This document shows positions 9,468 to 17,775 of a stretch of DNA of 64,000 nt, piece after piece. The first letter of the stretch is position 1. Each line of letters begins with the position of its first letter. Both the position numbers and the translations under genes were made by a program. A model generated the notes under the pieces. It was not told where the DNA came from. It saw only the letters and a list, made by a program, of their open reading frames with translations, and searched no databases. The stretch comes from Chitinophaga sp. (GTDB lineage: Bacteria; Bacteroidota; Bacteroidia; Chitinophagales; Chitinophagaceae), in contig NZ_JAFAIX010000009.1 of assembly GCF_019236475.1 (NCBI RefSeq), positions 496,001 through 560,000 of the forward strand, written 5' to 3'.

Positions 9468-9569
9468 TAAGCTAAAACTGTTAGATATCCATCAAGATTA
9501 GTGAAAAAAGTCCTAAGAACAAAAGCAACAATGATCTGTTTTAACTGGATACAGCAATTTACTTCCTTA

Positions 9570-10052
9570 ATGAAAATCGATATGATCCTTACAGCACACA
9601 CATCTGCACCGGATTTTGAGCTCTTCGCTACTCCAGACAAAAAAGTAAAACTTTCTAGTTTCCGAGGCAAAAAAGTAATCCTTTCGTTTTATCCTGCAGA
9701 CTGGAGCCCAGTATGCTCTGATCAGTTGGCAGTATATAATGAAACCTTGAAGTACTTTCAGGCAGCGGGGGCTCAACTGCTGGGCATTTCTGTCGACAGC
9801 AAATGGAGTCATCGCGCTTTTTCTGAAGACCGGCATCTACATTTTCCGCTGCTGGCCGATTTTGAGCCTAAAGGCGCAGTGGCAAAGCAATATGGCGTAT
9901 ATGATGAACAAAGAGGCGCAGCACAGCGGGCGTTGTTTGTCATCGATGAAAAAGGGATCATTCAATGGAGTTATCTATCCCCAAATGATGTAAACCCCGG
10001 TGCAGATGGGATTCTGGAAGCACTGGATACTTTAAACAATGTAAACTGTTAA
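9570..10052 (+). CDS. Peroxiredoxin (AhpC/TSA family)
   Basis: 160 residues from the ATG at 9570, chosen because MKIDMILTAHTSAPDFEL matches the family start; an upstream GTG at 9501 would add 23 unlikely residues. The peroxidatic site is YPADWSPVCSDQLAVY, i.e. PxxxSxxC with Ser in place of the more usual Thr. The later GISVDSKWSHRAFSE stretch is also typical. It reduces peroxides with electrons from thioredoxin-like partners. A DsbA-like thioredoxin-fold gene begins 3 bases after its stop, so the two are probably co-transcribed and may be functionally paired. Confidence 0.9.
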   Translation: MKIDMILTAHTSAPDFELFATPDKKVKLSSFRGKKVILSFYPADWSPVCSDQLAVYNETLKYFQAAGAQLLGISVDSKWSHRAFSEDRHLHFPLLADFEPKGAVAKQYGVYDEQRGAAQRALFVIDEKGIIQWSYLSPNDVNPGADGILEALDTLNNVNC

Positions 10053-10055
10053 TCT

Positions 10056-10574
10056 ATGGCCCACCTCAAAATTCCAGTAACCAAGAACGATCACGCTATA
10101 GGCAATCCTAGTTCTGGCAGGATTCTCGTTGAATATGGCGACTATCAATGTAGCCACTGTGGCGTTGCCTTTCCACTTATCCGGAAGTTATTACGACAAC
10201 ATGGAGACGACATCTGCTTTGTTTTCCGAAACTTCCCATTGCAGGAATCTCATCCCGCTGCCGTCATAGCTGCACTGGCCGCGGAGGCTGCCGCCCTCCA
10301 AGGTAAGTTCTGGTACATGCATGATGAACTCTATGAAAACCAGGCAGAGCTGAGCGCTGATAATATCCTAGGATATGCGGCAGCGCTACAGTTGGACATG
10401 CCAAAGTTTTCACACGACTGGCAGAGCCAGCAACTGCTGGAAAGAGTGGAGAAAGACCTGGAAGGAGGTCTTCGCAGCGGCGTCAATGGAACGCCCACCT
10501 TTTTCCTGAATGGGGAGCGTTATGATGATTATGATGAAACGTATCAGTCGCTCGCCATGCTAATGGAGGCGTGA
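10056..10574 (+). CDS. DsbA-like thioredoxin-fold protein
   Basis: 172 residues without a leader. The active site CSHC lies in YGDYQCSHCGVAFPLIRK near residue 35, and the cis-Pro loop is NGTPTFFLNGERYDD. The inserted helical domain (FWYMHDELYENQAEL) resembles DsbA/NhaA-associated thioredoxin domains (Thioredoxin_4 type). Lacking a signal peptide it should be cytosolic, possibly serving the peroxiredoxin encoded just before it. The 3' end overlaps the convergent nucleotidyltransferase gene by 15 bases. Confidence 0.88.
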   Translation: MAHLKIPVTKNDHAIGNPSSGRILVEYGDYQCSHCGVAFPLIRKLLRQHGDDICFVFRNFPLQESHPAAVIAALAAEAAALQGKFWYMHDELYENQAELSADNILGYAAALQLDMPKFSHDWQSQQLLERVEKDLEGGLRSGVNGTPTFFLNGERYDDYDETYQSLAMLMEA

Positions 10575-11624
10575 TGCCTTGTAGAAATCTTCCCTGATAC
10601 TTACCAATATATCCTCTGCCTTGGAGGTGTCTGGCGCTACCGGTAACCCGGATGCGGCATACAGGGATTCCATATTGTCCAGTTTTTTGTGTACCATTTC
10701 TATTAAGGTCGCATATTCGAATTCCCCGCGGCGTATACGTAATAATAAGTCCCTATCTTCCCGATGTACGCGTACCTCATGGTACAATGCAATTTCTTCT
10801 GCCATACTCAGTAGTCGGAAAGTGTGCATCATATTTTTGGCATCATAACTTTTGCCATGAGCGAGCGTTCCTTGATAACGCAGCTCATTGCGGTTTTCCA
10901 CCCATTCCCAGTATTCCAAGTATTCTCGACAATAAACAGAATAGGCGTCTTTATTGAACGTCATCACTGCCAGCGGCGCCACTCCTTTGGGAATGGAGCT
11001 GAGTTGCACATCGTTCGCCTGTTCGCCGGAGACAATTCCTCGTAGCTGCGGATGATGATAAATCAGGTAGCCATCCCGGAAGTTACTCAGCGCTGTAAGT
11101 CCGCATGTTTCCTGTTGAAAGCCTTGTTCCTGGAGCCATTGCGCCAATGGGAGAGTTCCATTGTGGTGTACCACGTAGCAGAAATCCGTTACCGATTTCC
11201 TGATTTTCTCGAAGCTTTTATTAATTTTCTTATTCAGTCCGGAAGCCTTCTTGATCTGGGCTTTTGCGTATCCCGCAAAGGTTTCCATGCAGAGTTGCGA
11301 GAGAAAATCTCCCGGTTTTATACGATCCATCAGTGGATGCCGGAATAAGACCGCATGCGCAGGTGTATTCAGCAGCTCCAGAATATTGGGATTATTTTTA
11401 CAGAGCAGCTCAATCAATCGACCAATTTCAAAGAACACCTCATCATTGGTGCTATTGCTGACTTGCGGCGTATAGTGGAGGCCGTAGAATTCCCTTTCTG
11501 GTAAGATGAAAATACCTTTCAGGTCGGTATCTGAGCCCTCAATGGCCAGGTTATAGGCATGACTGCCGCTGATGGTTTTCAGCAGCAGTTGTTGCGGTGC
11601 GTTCATTAATGCTTCAAAGGTCAT
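10560..11624 (-). CDS. Nucleotidyltransferase-superfamily protein (COG3541-like)
   Basis: 354 residues. The pol-beta type catalytic loop is ISGSHAYNLAIEGSDTDLKG near residue 20: the GS-x-AY-x-L and the DTD metal motif are visible. The rest is mostly helical and without signature, as in predicted nucleotidyltransferases related to YcgL. The substrate is unknown. It overlaps the upstream paralogue (11621-12376) by four bases, a translational-coupling arrangement, and both have the same catalytic loop, suggesting an old duplication and joint action. Confidence 0.75.
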   Translation of the reverse strand: MTFEALMNAPQQLLLKTISGSHAYNLAIEGSDTDLKGIFILPEREFYGLHYTPQVSNSTNDEVFFEIGRLIELLCKNNPNILELLNTPAHAVLFRHPLMDRIKPGDFLSQLCMETFAGYAKAQIKKASGLNKKINKSFEKIRKSVTDFCYVVHHNGTLPLAQWLQEQGFQQETCGLTALSNFRDGYLIYHHPQLRGIVSGEQANDVQLSSIPKGVAPLAVMTFNKDAYSVYCREYLEYWEWVENRNELRYQGTLAHGKSYDAKNMMHTFRLLSMAEEIALYHEVRVHREDRDLLLRIRRGEFEYATLIEMVHKKLDNMESLYAASGLPVAPDTSKAEDILVSIREDFYKASRLH

Positions 11625-12376
11625 GCGCGTATGAATTTCCTAAACACTTCATCCAGTTTGTCGGCATCGTGATGCACAGTAGGGAGGGCATTGGCCAGCG
11701 GCATATATTTATCCAGCACTTCCGAGATCCATTGTTGCAGGAAAGGCACCGGGGCGATCAAGGTTTTTTCATCCGCCGTTTTTTTCTGTTCTAGCAATTG
11801 ATCTACAGCGTGATTCCAGGCACTATCGGTAACGAGGGTACGTAGTTGGTGGAAGTCCATCGGAGGAACTGTTTTCCGTTCGATGATCCACATGCCTGCC
11901 AGTGCCGGCCGCAAGGCATAGAAATATTTTTTCAGTTTAACTTCCGCGTCTTGCAGGTTTTGTTGCAAGGTGTTGTTGGTCATAGAGAAGTAATGATGAC
12001 AGCCAGCCTGGTGGGAGTAGTAGTCATTCATTTGAGCGCGCAGGGTGGCGGCGAGGGCCGTTTCCTCTTTATATATAATGCCCGACTGCAGCCATTCATA
12101 TAACGGACTGTTGGAATTCATGAACAAGCGCAGCGCTTTCCGCAGGTCCCAGCCATTGATATCTAGGACCTCGTTCACCGGGATATCGATCACATCTTTC
12201 CGATCCCGGATGCTTAGGTAATTATTTTCAGGTTGTGCATAAATAAACCGCACATCAAAATCGCTGTCGGGAGATGCGAAGCCCCAGGCTCTGCTGCCGG
12301 ATTCAATCGCCATCAATATGCGAACATTTTTTTCTGCCTCAATCGCAGCCAGTTTCTCCAGGATAATTTCTCTCAT
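11621..12376 (-). CDS. Nucleotidyltransferase-superfamily protein (YcgL/COG3541)
   Basis: 251 residues. The loop IESGSRAWGFASPDSDFDVR near residues 24-43 gives the GS motif and the DxD metal ligands of the pol-beta superfamily; the RFIYAQPENNYLSI stretch following it is typical of COG3541. The biochemical role is not established for this family. It is translated just ahead of and coupled with the gene at 10560-11624; a cupin gene lies 7 bases upstream, so the three form one minus-strand operon. Confidence 0.8.
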   Translation of the reverse strand: MREIILEKLAAIEAEKNVRILMAIESGSRAWGFASPDSDFDVRFIYAQPENNYLSIRDRKDVIDIPVNEVLDINGWDLRKALRLFMNSNSPLYEWLQSGIIYKEETALAATLRAQMNDYYSHQAGCHHYFSMTNNTLQQNLQDAEVKLKKYFYALRPALAGMWIIERKTVPPMDFHQLRTLVTDSAWNHAVDQLLEQKKTADEKTLIAPVPFLQQWISEVLDKYMPLANALPTVHHDADKLDEVFRKFIRA

Positions 12377-12383
12377 CTTTGGG

Positions 12384-12734
12384 TTATTGGGTTAGGAAGT
12401 CCTCACGGTGAGGACTAAACGTATCTATCAGCACACCAGCTTCCAGGCAGGTGCAGCCATGCATTACATTGGAAGGCATGTAACATCCGTCGCCAGCGCG
12501 GATGATGCGGGTTTCCTCGCCGATGGTGAATTCAAAAGCGCCGCTCTCCACATAGGTAACCTGGGTATGCGGATGCTGGTGCATCGTACCTATGGCCCCT
12601 GTTTCAAATTTTACTTTTACCAGCATTACCCGATCATCGTAGCCATAGATTTTGCGCTGCAGGCCGGGCGCAGTGGATTCCCAAGGGATATCTGCACCAG
12701 CTTGGAAGATGGGACTTTCTACTTTTGTACTCAT
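12384..12734 (-). CDS. Small cupin-domain protein
   Basis: 116 residues forming a single cupin barrel: GTMHQHPHTQVTYVESGAFE holds the His-rich metal motif 1 and GCYMPSNVMHGCTCLEAG motif 2. Such proteins bind a metal and act as isomerases, dioxygenases or sensors of small molecules. It appears to be the first gene of the operon with the two nucleotidyltransferases, and is divergent from the DUF1080 gene, so both promoters must lie in the 61-base gap. Confidence 0.85.
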   Translation of the reverse strand: MSTKVESPIFQAGADIPWESTAPGLQRKIYGYDDRVMLVKVKFETGAIGTMHQHPHTQVTYVESGAFEFTIGEETRIIRAGDGCYMPSNVMHGCTCLEAGVLIDTFSPHREDFLTQ

Positions 12735-12795
12735 TGGCGTGTTTTCATTTGCCGTAAAAATATAAATAAATAAACATTATATTGTTTGGATCTAA

Positions 12796-13776
12796 ATGGA
12801 ACTTATGCGCAAAAAATTACTTTTATTCGGACTGGGCTGTTTACTGGTAACTGGCTCCGGCAAAGCATTTGCTGGAACGCCATCGGTAACGGCAGAACAA
12901 CCGGCAGTGGATGCAAAGGAATTAATCGGCCGCTGGGATATTACAGTGGACGAAGACGGGAAGCAGTTGCCTTCCTGGCTGGAAGTGAAGTTGAGCGGTT
13001 TTAAAACACTGGTAGGATATTTCGTTGGTACTTCCGGCAGTGCCCGGCCAGTGGCCAAAGTGAATTTTGATAATGGTAAATTCAGCTTTACTATTCCTCC
13101 GCAGTGGGAGAGTGGGAGCCAGGATTTTGTCATCGAGGGAAATGTAGCTGGGGATGCCATCACCGGCACTATTACAACCAGCGAAGGCAAGAAATATAGT
13201 TATAAAGGGGTACGTGCTCCAATGCTGCGTAGAGACAAGGCACCTAAATGGGGCAAGCCGGAGAGCCTGTTCAATGGTAAGGATTTGACCGGTTGGAAGG
13301 CCACTGGTAAAAATCAGTGGGAAGTGAAAAATGGTATACTTACCAGCGCTCATTCCGGTTCTAACCTGGTGTCTGAAAAGACTTTCGGCGATTTCAAACT
13401 GCATGTAGAGTTTCGTTATCAGAAGGGTAGTAACAGCGGTGTCTACCTCAGAGGACGTTATGAAACGCAGATTGAAGACAGTCCTAAAGGTGCGCATCCT
13501 TCTTCCGTTCTGTTCAGCGGCATATATGGCTTTTTAACGCCAAGTGATATCGAAGCACTGGGACCGGATCAGTGGCAGTCATATGATATTACGCTGATTG
13601 GAAGAATGGTAACTGTGGTAGTGAATGGCAAAACTGTTATTAGCAACCAGGAGATTCCAGGCATTACTGGCGGGGCATTGGACAGCAATGAGGGAGAGCC
13701 GGGTCCTATATATTTCCAGGGTGACCACGGACCGATTGAGTTCAGAAAAGTGGTGATTACACCAGCACTTCCTTAA
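12796..13776 (+). CDS. Secreted DUF1080 protein (3-keto-disaccharide hydrolase-like)
   Basis: 326 residues. The leader (RKKLLLFGLGCLLVTGSGKAFA) is followed by an N-terminal lipocalin-like region (LIGRWDITVDEDGKQLPSWL) and, from about residue 150, a DUF1080 concanavalin-like domain with the hallmark SLFNGKDLTGW, SNSGVYLRGRYETQIEDS and GPIYFQGDHGPIEFRKV. Members bind or cleave sugars, including 3-keto-glucosides. The start could also be the ATG at 12805. Within this window, the Gfo/Idh/MocA enzyme at 20743 is of the kind often linked to the same 3-keto-sugar chemistry. Confidence 0.85.
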   Translation: MELMRKKLLLFGLGCLLVTGSGKAFAGTPSVTAEQPAVDAKELIGRWDITVDEDGKQLPSWLEVKLSGFKTLVGYFVGTSGSARPVAKVNFDNGKFSFTIPPQWESGSQDFVIEGNVAGDAITGTITTSEGKKYSYKGVRAPMLRRDKAPKWGKPESLFNGKDLTGWKATGKNQWEVKNGILTSAHSGSNLVSEKTFGDFKLHVEFRYQKGSNSGVYLRGRYETQIEDSPKGAHPSSVLFSGIYGFLTPSDIEALGPDQWQSYDITLIGRMVTVVVNGKTVISNQEIPGITGGALDSNEGEPGPIYFQGDHGPIEFRKVVITPALP

Positions 13777-13842
13777 TTGAAAAAGATTACCTGGAAATGG
13801 ATCATAAGATTATCCATGATCGCAGGAAATAATTATAATTAC

Positions 13843-13886
13843 CCCGGGAGATACCTGCCTATCTGGCGGCTGTTTCCCGGGTTTTT
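13843..13886 (+). terminator. Terminator of the DUF1080 gene
   Basis: CCCGGGA at 13843-13849 pairs with TCCCGGG at 13875-13881, followed by a T-run. The loop can fold further. The T-run reaches the stop of the convergent acetyltransferase gene. Confidence 0.65.
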
Positions 13887-14403
13887 ATTTAGATACGGTG
13901 TCTTCCTTTGCGAGGATGGTTTGGTACAAAAAGAGTCTTTCTGTATCGCGGGTGAATTCATGTACGAATGTCAGCCCCAATTTTTCCAGTAGTTTGATAG
14001 ACCGGCTATTTTCCGGGAGGGTAGTAGCATAAAGGATCGGTTGTTTGGGAGCGATGGCCAGTTGGCGTATCACTTCACTCGCGGCCTCATAGGCGTATCC
14101 ACTACCACTATGTTGTGGGAGGAATGCAAAACCAATGTCTTGATGCGGGAGGTAAGGCCGTTGAATGAGGCTAATAATGCCTAGTGGGCTGTTGTCTTCT
14201 TTTAGTCGGACTACAAAATAATTTACATCCGGGTTAGACAGGATTCGGGTGATATAGGTATCTGCGTCTGTCAGATTTCGAATATAACGTTCTCCTATAA
14301 ACGTTTTCCAGCCTTTCGTATTCAATAATTCCAGGATGAAGGATGCGTCGGAGGTATTGAGTGCCGTTAGTAGTAAACGGTTTGTTTCAACAGGTAAATT
14401 CAT
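13885..14403 (-). CDS. GNAT acetyltransferase (RimJ/RimL type)
   Basis: 172 residues. It starts MNLPVETNRLLLTALNTSDA, the typical opening of the Acetyltransf_3 group, and carries DIGFAFLPQHSGSGYAYEAA as the acetyl-CoA loop and NSRSIKLLEKLGLTFVHEF at the C-terminus. These enzymes acetylate N-terminal or other amino groups of proteins or small molecules; the substrate cannot be told. The downstream DUF1080 gene is convergent. Nothing suggests an operon. Confidence 0.85.
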   Translation of the reverse strand: MNLPVETNRLLLTALNTSDASFILELLNTKGWKTFIGERYIRNLTDADTYITRILSNPDVNYFVVRLKEDNSPLGIISLIQRPYLPHQDIGFAFLPQHSGSGYAYEAASEVIRQLAIAPKQPILYATTLPENSRSIKLLEKLGLTFVHEFTRDTERLFLYQTILAKEDTVSK

Positions 14404-14817
14404 TTTGCAGAGATAGATAAAATTATGGTTCTTAGTTAGGATTTTCTATGAGCTGCATTGCAAAAGCCCCAACAGTCTTTATTGTAGCTTGATAAGTAAG
14501 GAATGCTCAGCAATGAACAGTTTAAAATTTTTTAAAAATACTTAATTACTGGCATACTCCCCCGTTTATTGGCGCTTTATTCCCAGTAATTTACCGCTGA
14601 TGCTTTTCCTGTTTGCATTTGAATAAACGAAAACCTATTTTGAGTCATATTTCTATTCTCATAAGCAAAACTGAAACTAGTGCCTCCCATCCTCTATGGG
14701 AGGCTATAGTGAAAGGAGAGTAAGTTGTCTTAGCTACATATTTTAATGGTTATTATATGAAGCGACCACCGATCAGATCATATTTATGCTCGTTACAGTA
14801 CTATCCATTTTTGTTTA
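14404..14817. other. Gene-free stretch
   Basis: About 410 bases without a credible gene. It contains a short inverted repeat around 14682-14703 (TGCCTCCCATCC...GGGAGGCTA), and leads into the 59-bp tandem repeat. No RNA gene was recognised. Confidence 0.6.
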
Positions 14818-15103
14818 TCCTCCTCGATGTTCTCCAGTATGTCCATTTCGTCCTGATATCACCCTAATCGGTTTTGTCCTCCTCGATGTTCTCCAGTATG
14901 TCCATTTCATCCTGATATCACCCTAATCGGTTTTATCCTCCTCGATGTTCTCCAGTATGTCCATTCCGCCAGGATATCACCCAATGGGTTTTATTCTCCC
15001 CAATACCGTCCATCATATTTATTCTTGTCAAAAAACGCTATTCAATTCGGCTTTATCCTCCTGGATGCTCTCCAATATATTCGCGTTCCACCATGATACG
15101 ACT
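14818..15103. repeat. 59-bp tandem repeat beyond the 3' end of the sigma-partner gene
   Basis: Copies begin at 14818, 14877 and 14936 with TCCTCCTCGATGTTCTCC, followed by a worn copy near 14995 and another at about 15056. On the minus strand each copy reads like the last codons of the adjacent membrane protein gene (Asp-Met-Ile-Glu-Glu there, Asp-Ile-Leu-Glu-Asn-Ile-Glu-Glu in the repeat). Because 59 is not a multiple of three the array cannot be a coding extension in one frame. Confidence 0.8.
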
Positions 15104-15751
15104 TTATTCCGCCTTATACGCCTTAATCTCCTCGATCATATCCATTGCGTGTATCATGGGTGTCCAGTCTTTCCCACGGAACATCAACCTAAACCATTTT
15201 TGATCCCTATTCTCCATCCGAATATTCACAAAAAGCCAGATGGCAACGCCTGTAAAGACACCTGTAGCCAGGATTTGACAGATAATCGCTAAAAGACCAT
15301 TTAGTTCAAAGAGCTGTCTGGAAAGGTAAAAGGTGGTCCATAAGGGTAGTTGCAGCCATAGCAGGCGGACTACCCATAGGGTAGAAGCCCGTAGGCGGGC
15401 TAGTTTCGCCTGGGTCTGTAATACCGGATCATCCATGTTGACCTGTTGTAGCAGTACCAGTTGGTATAAGTAGATACCAATGGCCACACTCGTAATCGCC
15501 GATTGCAGGATCGCGGAGGCCAGGAAAAATACAGTGGCATGTGACCATAGCTGTATTACCAATACATCCAGGCCCAGGCACCATAATATACCGGCCATCA
15601 CGGCGAATACCTTCCCCGGCTTCATGGAAGCCAAGAGGGATTGTACTTTCAGACCAGTAATATCCCTGGTTAGTTTTTTATTCAGCAGTAGGTTTTGTTC
15701 CAACTGCTGGCTATAGTTGCTCCATAGATCTAATATTTCTGTGTTTTCCAT
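15104..15751 (-). CDS. Membrane protein, putative partner of the ECF sigma factor
   Basis: 215 residues. A soluble, Leu- and Lys-rich N-terminus of about 48 residues (NYSQQLEQNLLLNKKL) precedes four hydrophobic segments (VFAVMAGILWCLGLDVLVI, VFFLASAILQSAITSVAIG, LWLQLPLWTTFYL, IICQILATGVFTGVAIWLF). The gene starts 6 bases after the sigma factor stop, the usual place for an anti-sigma factor in Bacteroidota, and the cytosolic N-terminus could hold the sigma factor. No FecR or zinc anti-sigma motif is seen, so this is inferred from position. Confidence 0.65.
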   Translation of the reverse strand: MENTEILDLWSNYSQQLEQNLLLNKKLTRDITGLKVQSLLASMKPGKVFAVMAGILWCLGLDVLVIQLWSHATVFFLASAILQSAITSVAIGIYLYQLVLLQQVNMDDPVLQTQAKLARLRASTLWVVRLLWLQLPLWTTFYLSRQLFELNGLLAIICQILATGVFTGVAIWLFVNIRMENRDQKWFRLMFRGKDWTPMIHAMDMIEEIKAYKAE

Positions 15752-15757
15752 GTTCGT

Positions 15758-16282
15758 TTACTTGTTGTGGGTGGTGAAGTGTAGTTTCATCGACTGTTTA
15801 ATCCTGCTGAGCTTAGTGGCAACATTGGTGGTGGTCAGCGACATGATATCCGCAATTTCCTGGTAACTATGGCCATCCAGATGGAGTAGGAGCAAGGCCC
15901 TATCCAGCTCTGGCACTTGGGCAATAAACCCATATAACATAGCTACCCGCTCTGAGTGTAACTCCTCTCCGGCAGGAGCAGCCGGCGTCTCCAATAATAA
16001 CTCCTCCGCAAAAGGCATATCTATTGACCTGCGCCGATACTCCTGCCGATAGGCCGAAATCGCCACATTCAACGCTATACGGTATATCCAGGTAGAATAG
16101 CGATACTGGCCATTGTACGTGTCAAAAGATCGCCATAACTGATACGTGATCTCCTGCGCCAAATCCTTCCGGTCCGCGGGATTCGAACAGTACGCATGTA
16201 CAATCTTGTAGATAATGCCCTTGTGCTGCTGGATCACCTCCAGGAATAATTCCGATTTGTCCGCCATATTTATCTGTATCAA
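15758..16282 (-). CDS. ECF RNA polymerase sigma factor
   Basis: 174 residues. Region 2 is visible as DRKDLAQEITYQLWRSFDTY followed by YRYSTWIYRIALNVAISAYR; region 4 as LLLLHLDGHSYQEIADIMSL with the helix-turn-helix TTTNVATKLSRIKQSMK. It directs RNA polymerase to a small regulon in response to an envelope or stress signal. It is co-transcribed with the four-helix membrane protein that follows. The promoter should lie in 16283-16500, where no clear box was found. Confidence 0.92.
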   Translation of the reverse strand: MIQINMADKSELFLEVIQQHKGIIYKIVHAYCSNPADRKDLAQEITYQLWRSFDTYNGQYRYSTWIYRIALNVAISAYRQEYRRRSIDMPFAEELLLETPAAPAGEELHSERVAMLYGFIAQVPELDRALLLLHLDGHSYQEIADIMSLTTTNVATKLSRIKQSMKLHFTTHNK

Positions 16283-16510
16283 AACAGGATTTAATTGTAA
16301 AAAAATCAGACAGGCCTGCTGATATTATATTATTCGCAAAAGGAGGAGAAAAATCACACGAAGAAGAAAAAAAATTATCAGGCTGATAATGACAGGATTA
16401 TGCCTCACGGGATTACTAGCAGCAAAGCCAATACCAGCATACATACTGCTAATATAACGCAATGGAGGCAAGGAACCAACATGTCTGTCCGCAAACATCT
16501 CAGGCATAAA

Positions 16511-16542
16511 AAAGTCCTTCCAGAAATGACTGGAAGGACTTT
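16511..16542 (-). terminator. Terminator of the lipoprotein gene at 16575
   Basis: AAAGTCCTTCCA (16511-16522) pairs with TGGAAGGACTTT (16531-16542); on the minus strand the stem is followed by a run of T. It lies 33 bases beyond the stop of the gene. Confidence 0.85.
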
Positions 16543-16574
16543 ACGTTAGAACCGTATGTCAAAATGAAAATCTA

Positions 16575-17564
16575 TTATTTTACTACCACGGTAGTATCTG
16601 TGCGCCAGGTGTTTTCGGCAATGGAAATACCCAACGGTACTCCTGAGGCAGGCGCCGTAATGCGAACGGTAGTTAGCGTATTTCGTTTTGGATTGATGGT
16701 GACACCTCCCAAGTTGGTAATGCTGCCATTAGGACGAACCCATTTCAAGGTTACCGGTACCGGATCCATCACATTGTCGCCATACGCAAAATCATTGACG
16801 GTATAGGTAAAGGTCAGTACAGACAAACTACCCACTGGCAGCGTCTTAGGGGCCGACTTCCAACCATAGTCTATCATCAGGTTACCATCACTGAAGTTCT
16901 CTGGCTGAAAACGAATACCATAAGTAATCCGTTTTAATGGAATGGTCAGGCTAACCAGTTGGCTGTCTTTTGGAGATCCTTGATAAGTACCATAATAAGT
17001 ATCCAATTCGGAATTACGGTAGGTTTCGTAGGTATATTGACTGGTAGCTACAGCAAAGTAAGACAAACTATCCAGGAATTGGTATTTCAACTGATTAGGT
17101 CCAGTACTGTCCATGGAAAGACGATTGGTAATGTAACGGTTTAATGGAGTGCCCGGCAGGAAACGCCCCCCCGTTACACTGTCTACCGTTTCATACAATC
17201 CCTGGGCACTACCCCATTTAATGGCCGCTACGCGAATCGTGTAATAAGTGCCTTTGGGAAGCGTCAGATACATAGAATCCGGTTTAGTGAATATTCCCTG
17301 CGCAAATGGATAATAGCCAGCCAACCGTATATCTACCGCATAAATGGTGCTATCGGGATTGATACGGGCATTGCTCGCCTGACGGCCCAATGGTGATTCC
17401 GACGTTTGCAACTCGCCATTGAGCTGCAATTTAACTTTCATAGTTTCGCCAGACCACTTAGCATCCGTTTTTCCAGGTACAGGTGCAGAGTCATTTTTCT
17501 TACATGCATACAATACCGACATCAGGACCAATGATCCTAACACCAGGGCTTTAGGTGTTTTCAT
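16575..17564 (-). CDS. Lipoprotein of unknown function, copy A
   Basis: 329 residues. The lipoprotein signal is LVLGSLVLMSVLYACKKND with the acylated Cys. The body is rich in beta-strands (VTLKWVRPNGSITNLGGVTI) and ends in WRTDTTVVVK. It is a paralogue of the next gene upstream (17776-18759): both share MKTPKALVLGSL at the start and SPLGRQASNARI, FLPGTPLN-like, TYRNSELD/E and NLMIDYGW/DW blocks. No known domain is recognised. Probably displayed on the outer membrane. Confidence 0.8.
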   Translation of the reverse strand: MKTPKALVLGSLVLMSVLYACKKNDSAPVPGKTDAKWSGETMKVKLQLNGELQTSESPLGRQASNARINPDSTIYAVDIRLAGYYPFAQGIFTKPDSMYLTLPKGTYYTIRVAAIKWGSAQGLYETVDSVTGGRFLPGTPLNRYITNRLSMDSTGPNQLKYQFLDSLSYFAVATSQYTYETYRNSELDTYYGTYQGSPKDSQLVSLTIPLKRITYGIRFQPENFSDGNLMIDYGWKSAPKTLPVGSLSVLTFTYTVNDFAYGDNVMDPVPVTLKWVRPNGSITNLGGVTINPKRNTLTTVRITAPASGVPLGISIAENTWRTDTTVVVK

Positions 17565-17710
17565 ATTTATTTGGGTTTAATTAAAAGAGATTTAGGCTAC
17601 AAACATTAACATTAACATTAACAACACGGCTCAACACTACCAAAAATAGGGAGGAATATCTGAATGTAGCCATTTCTTGTGATGAATATTTTTGTCTGGA
17701 TAAATTAATG

Positions 17711-17744
17711 AAAAGTCCTTCCATAAAAGATTAAAAGGACTTTT
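17711..17744 (-). terminator. Terminator of the lipoprotein gene at 17776
   Basis: AAAAGTCCTT (17711-17720) pairs with AAGGACTTTT (17735-17744), the same stem sequence as the terminator after copy A, so the duplication included the terminator. Confidence 0.75.
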
Positions 17745-17775
17745 CCTTATCGCCGATTGTCAAATTAAGCGTGCA

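Noticed and set aside
16325-16507. 60-codon hydrophobic minus-strand frame upstream of the sigma factor
   Set aside because: The hydrophobic stretch comes from an A-rich antisense run in a likely promoter region, and there is no supporting context.
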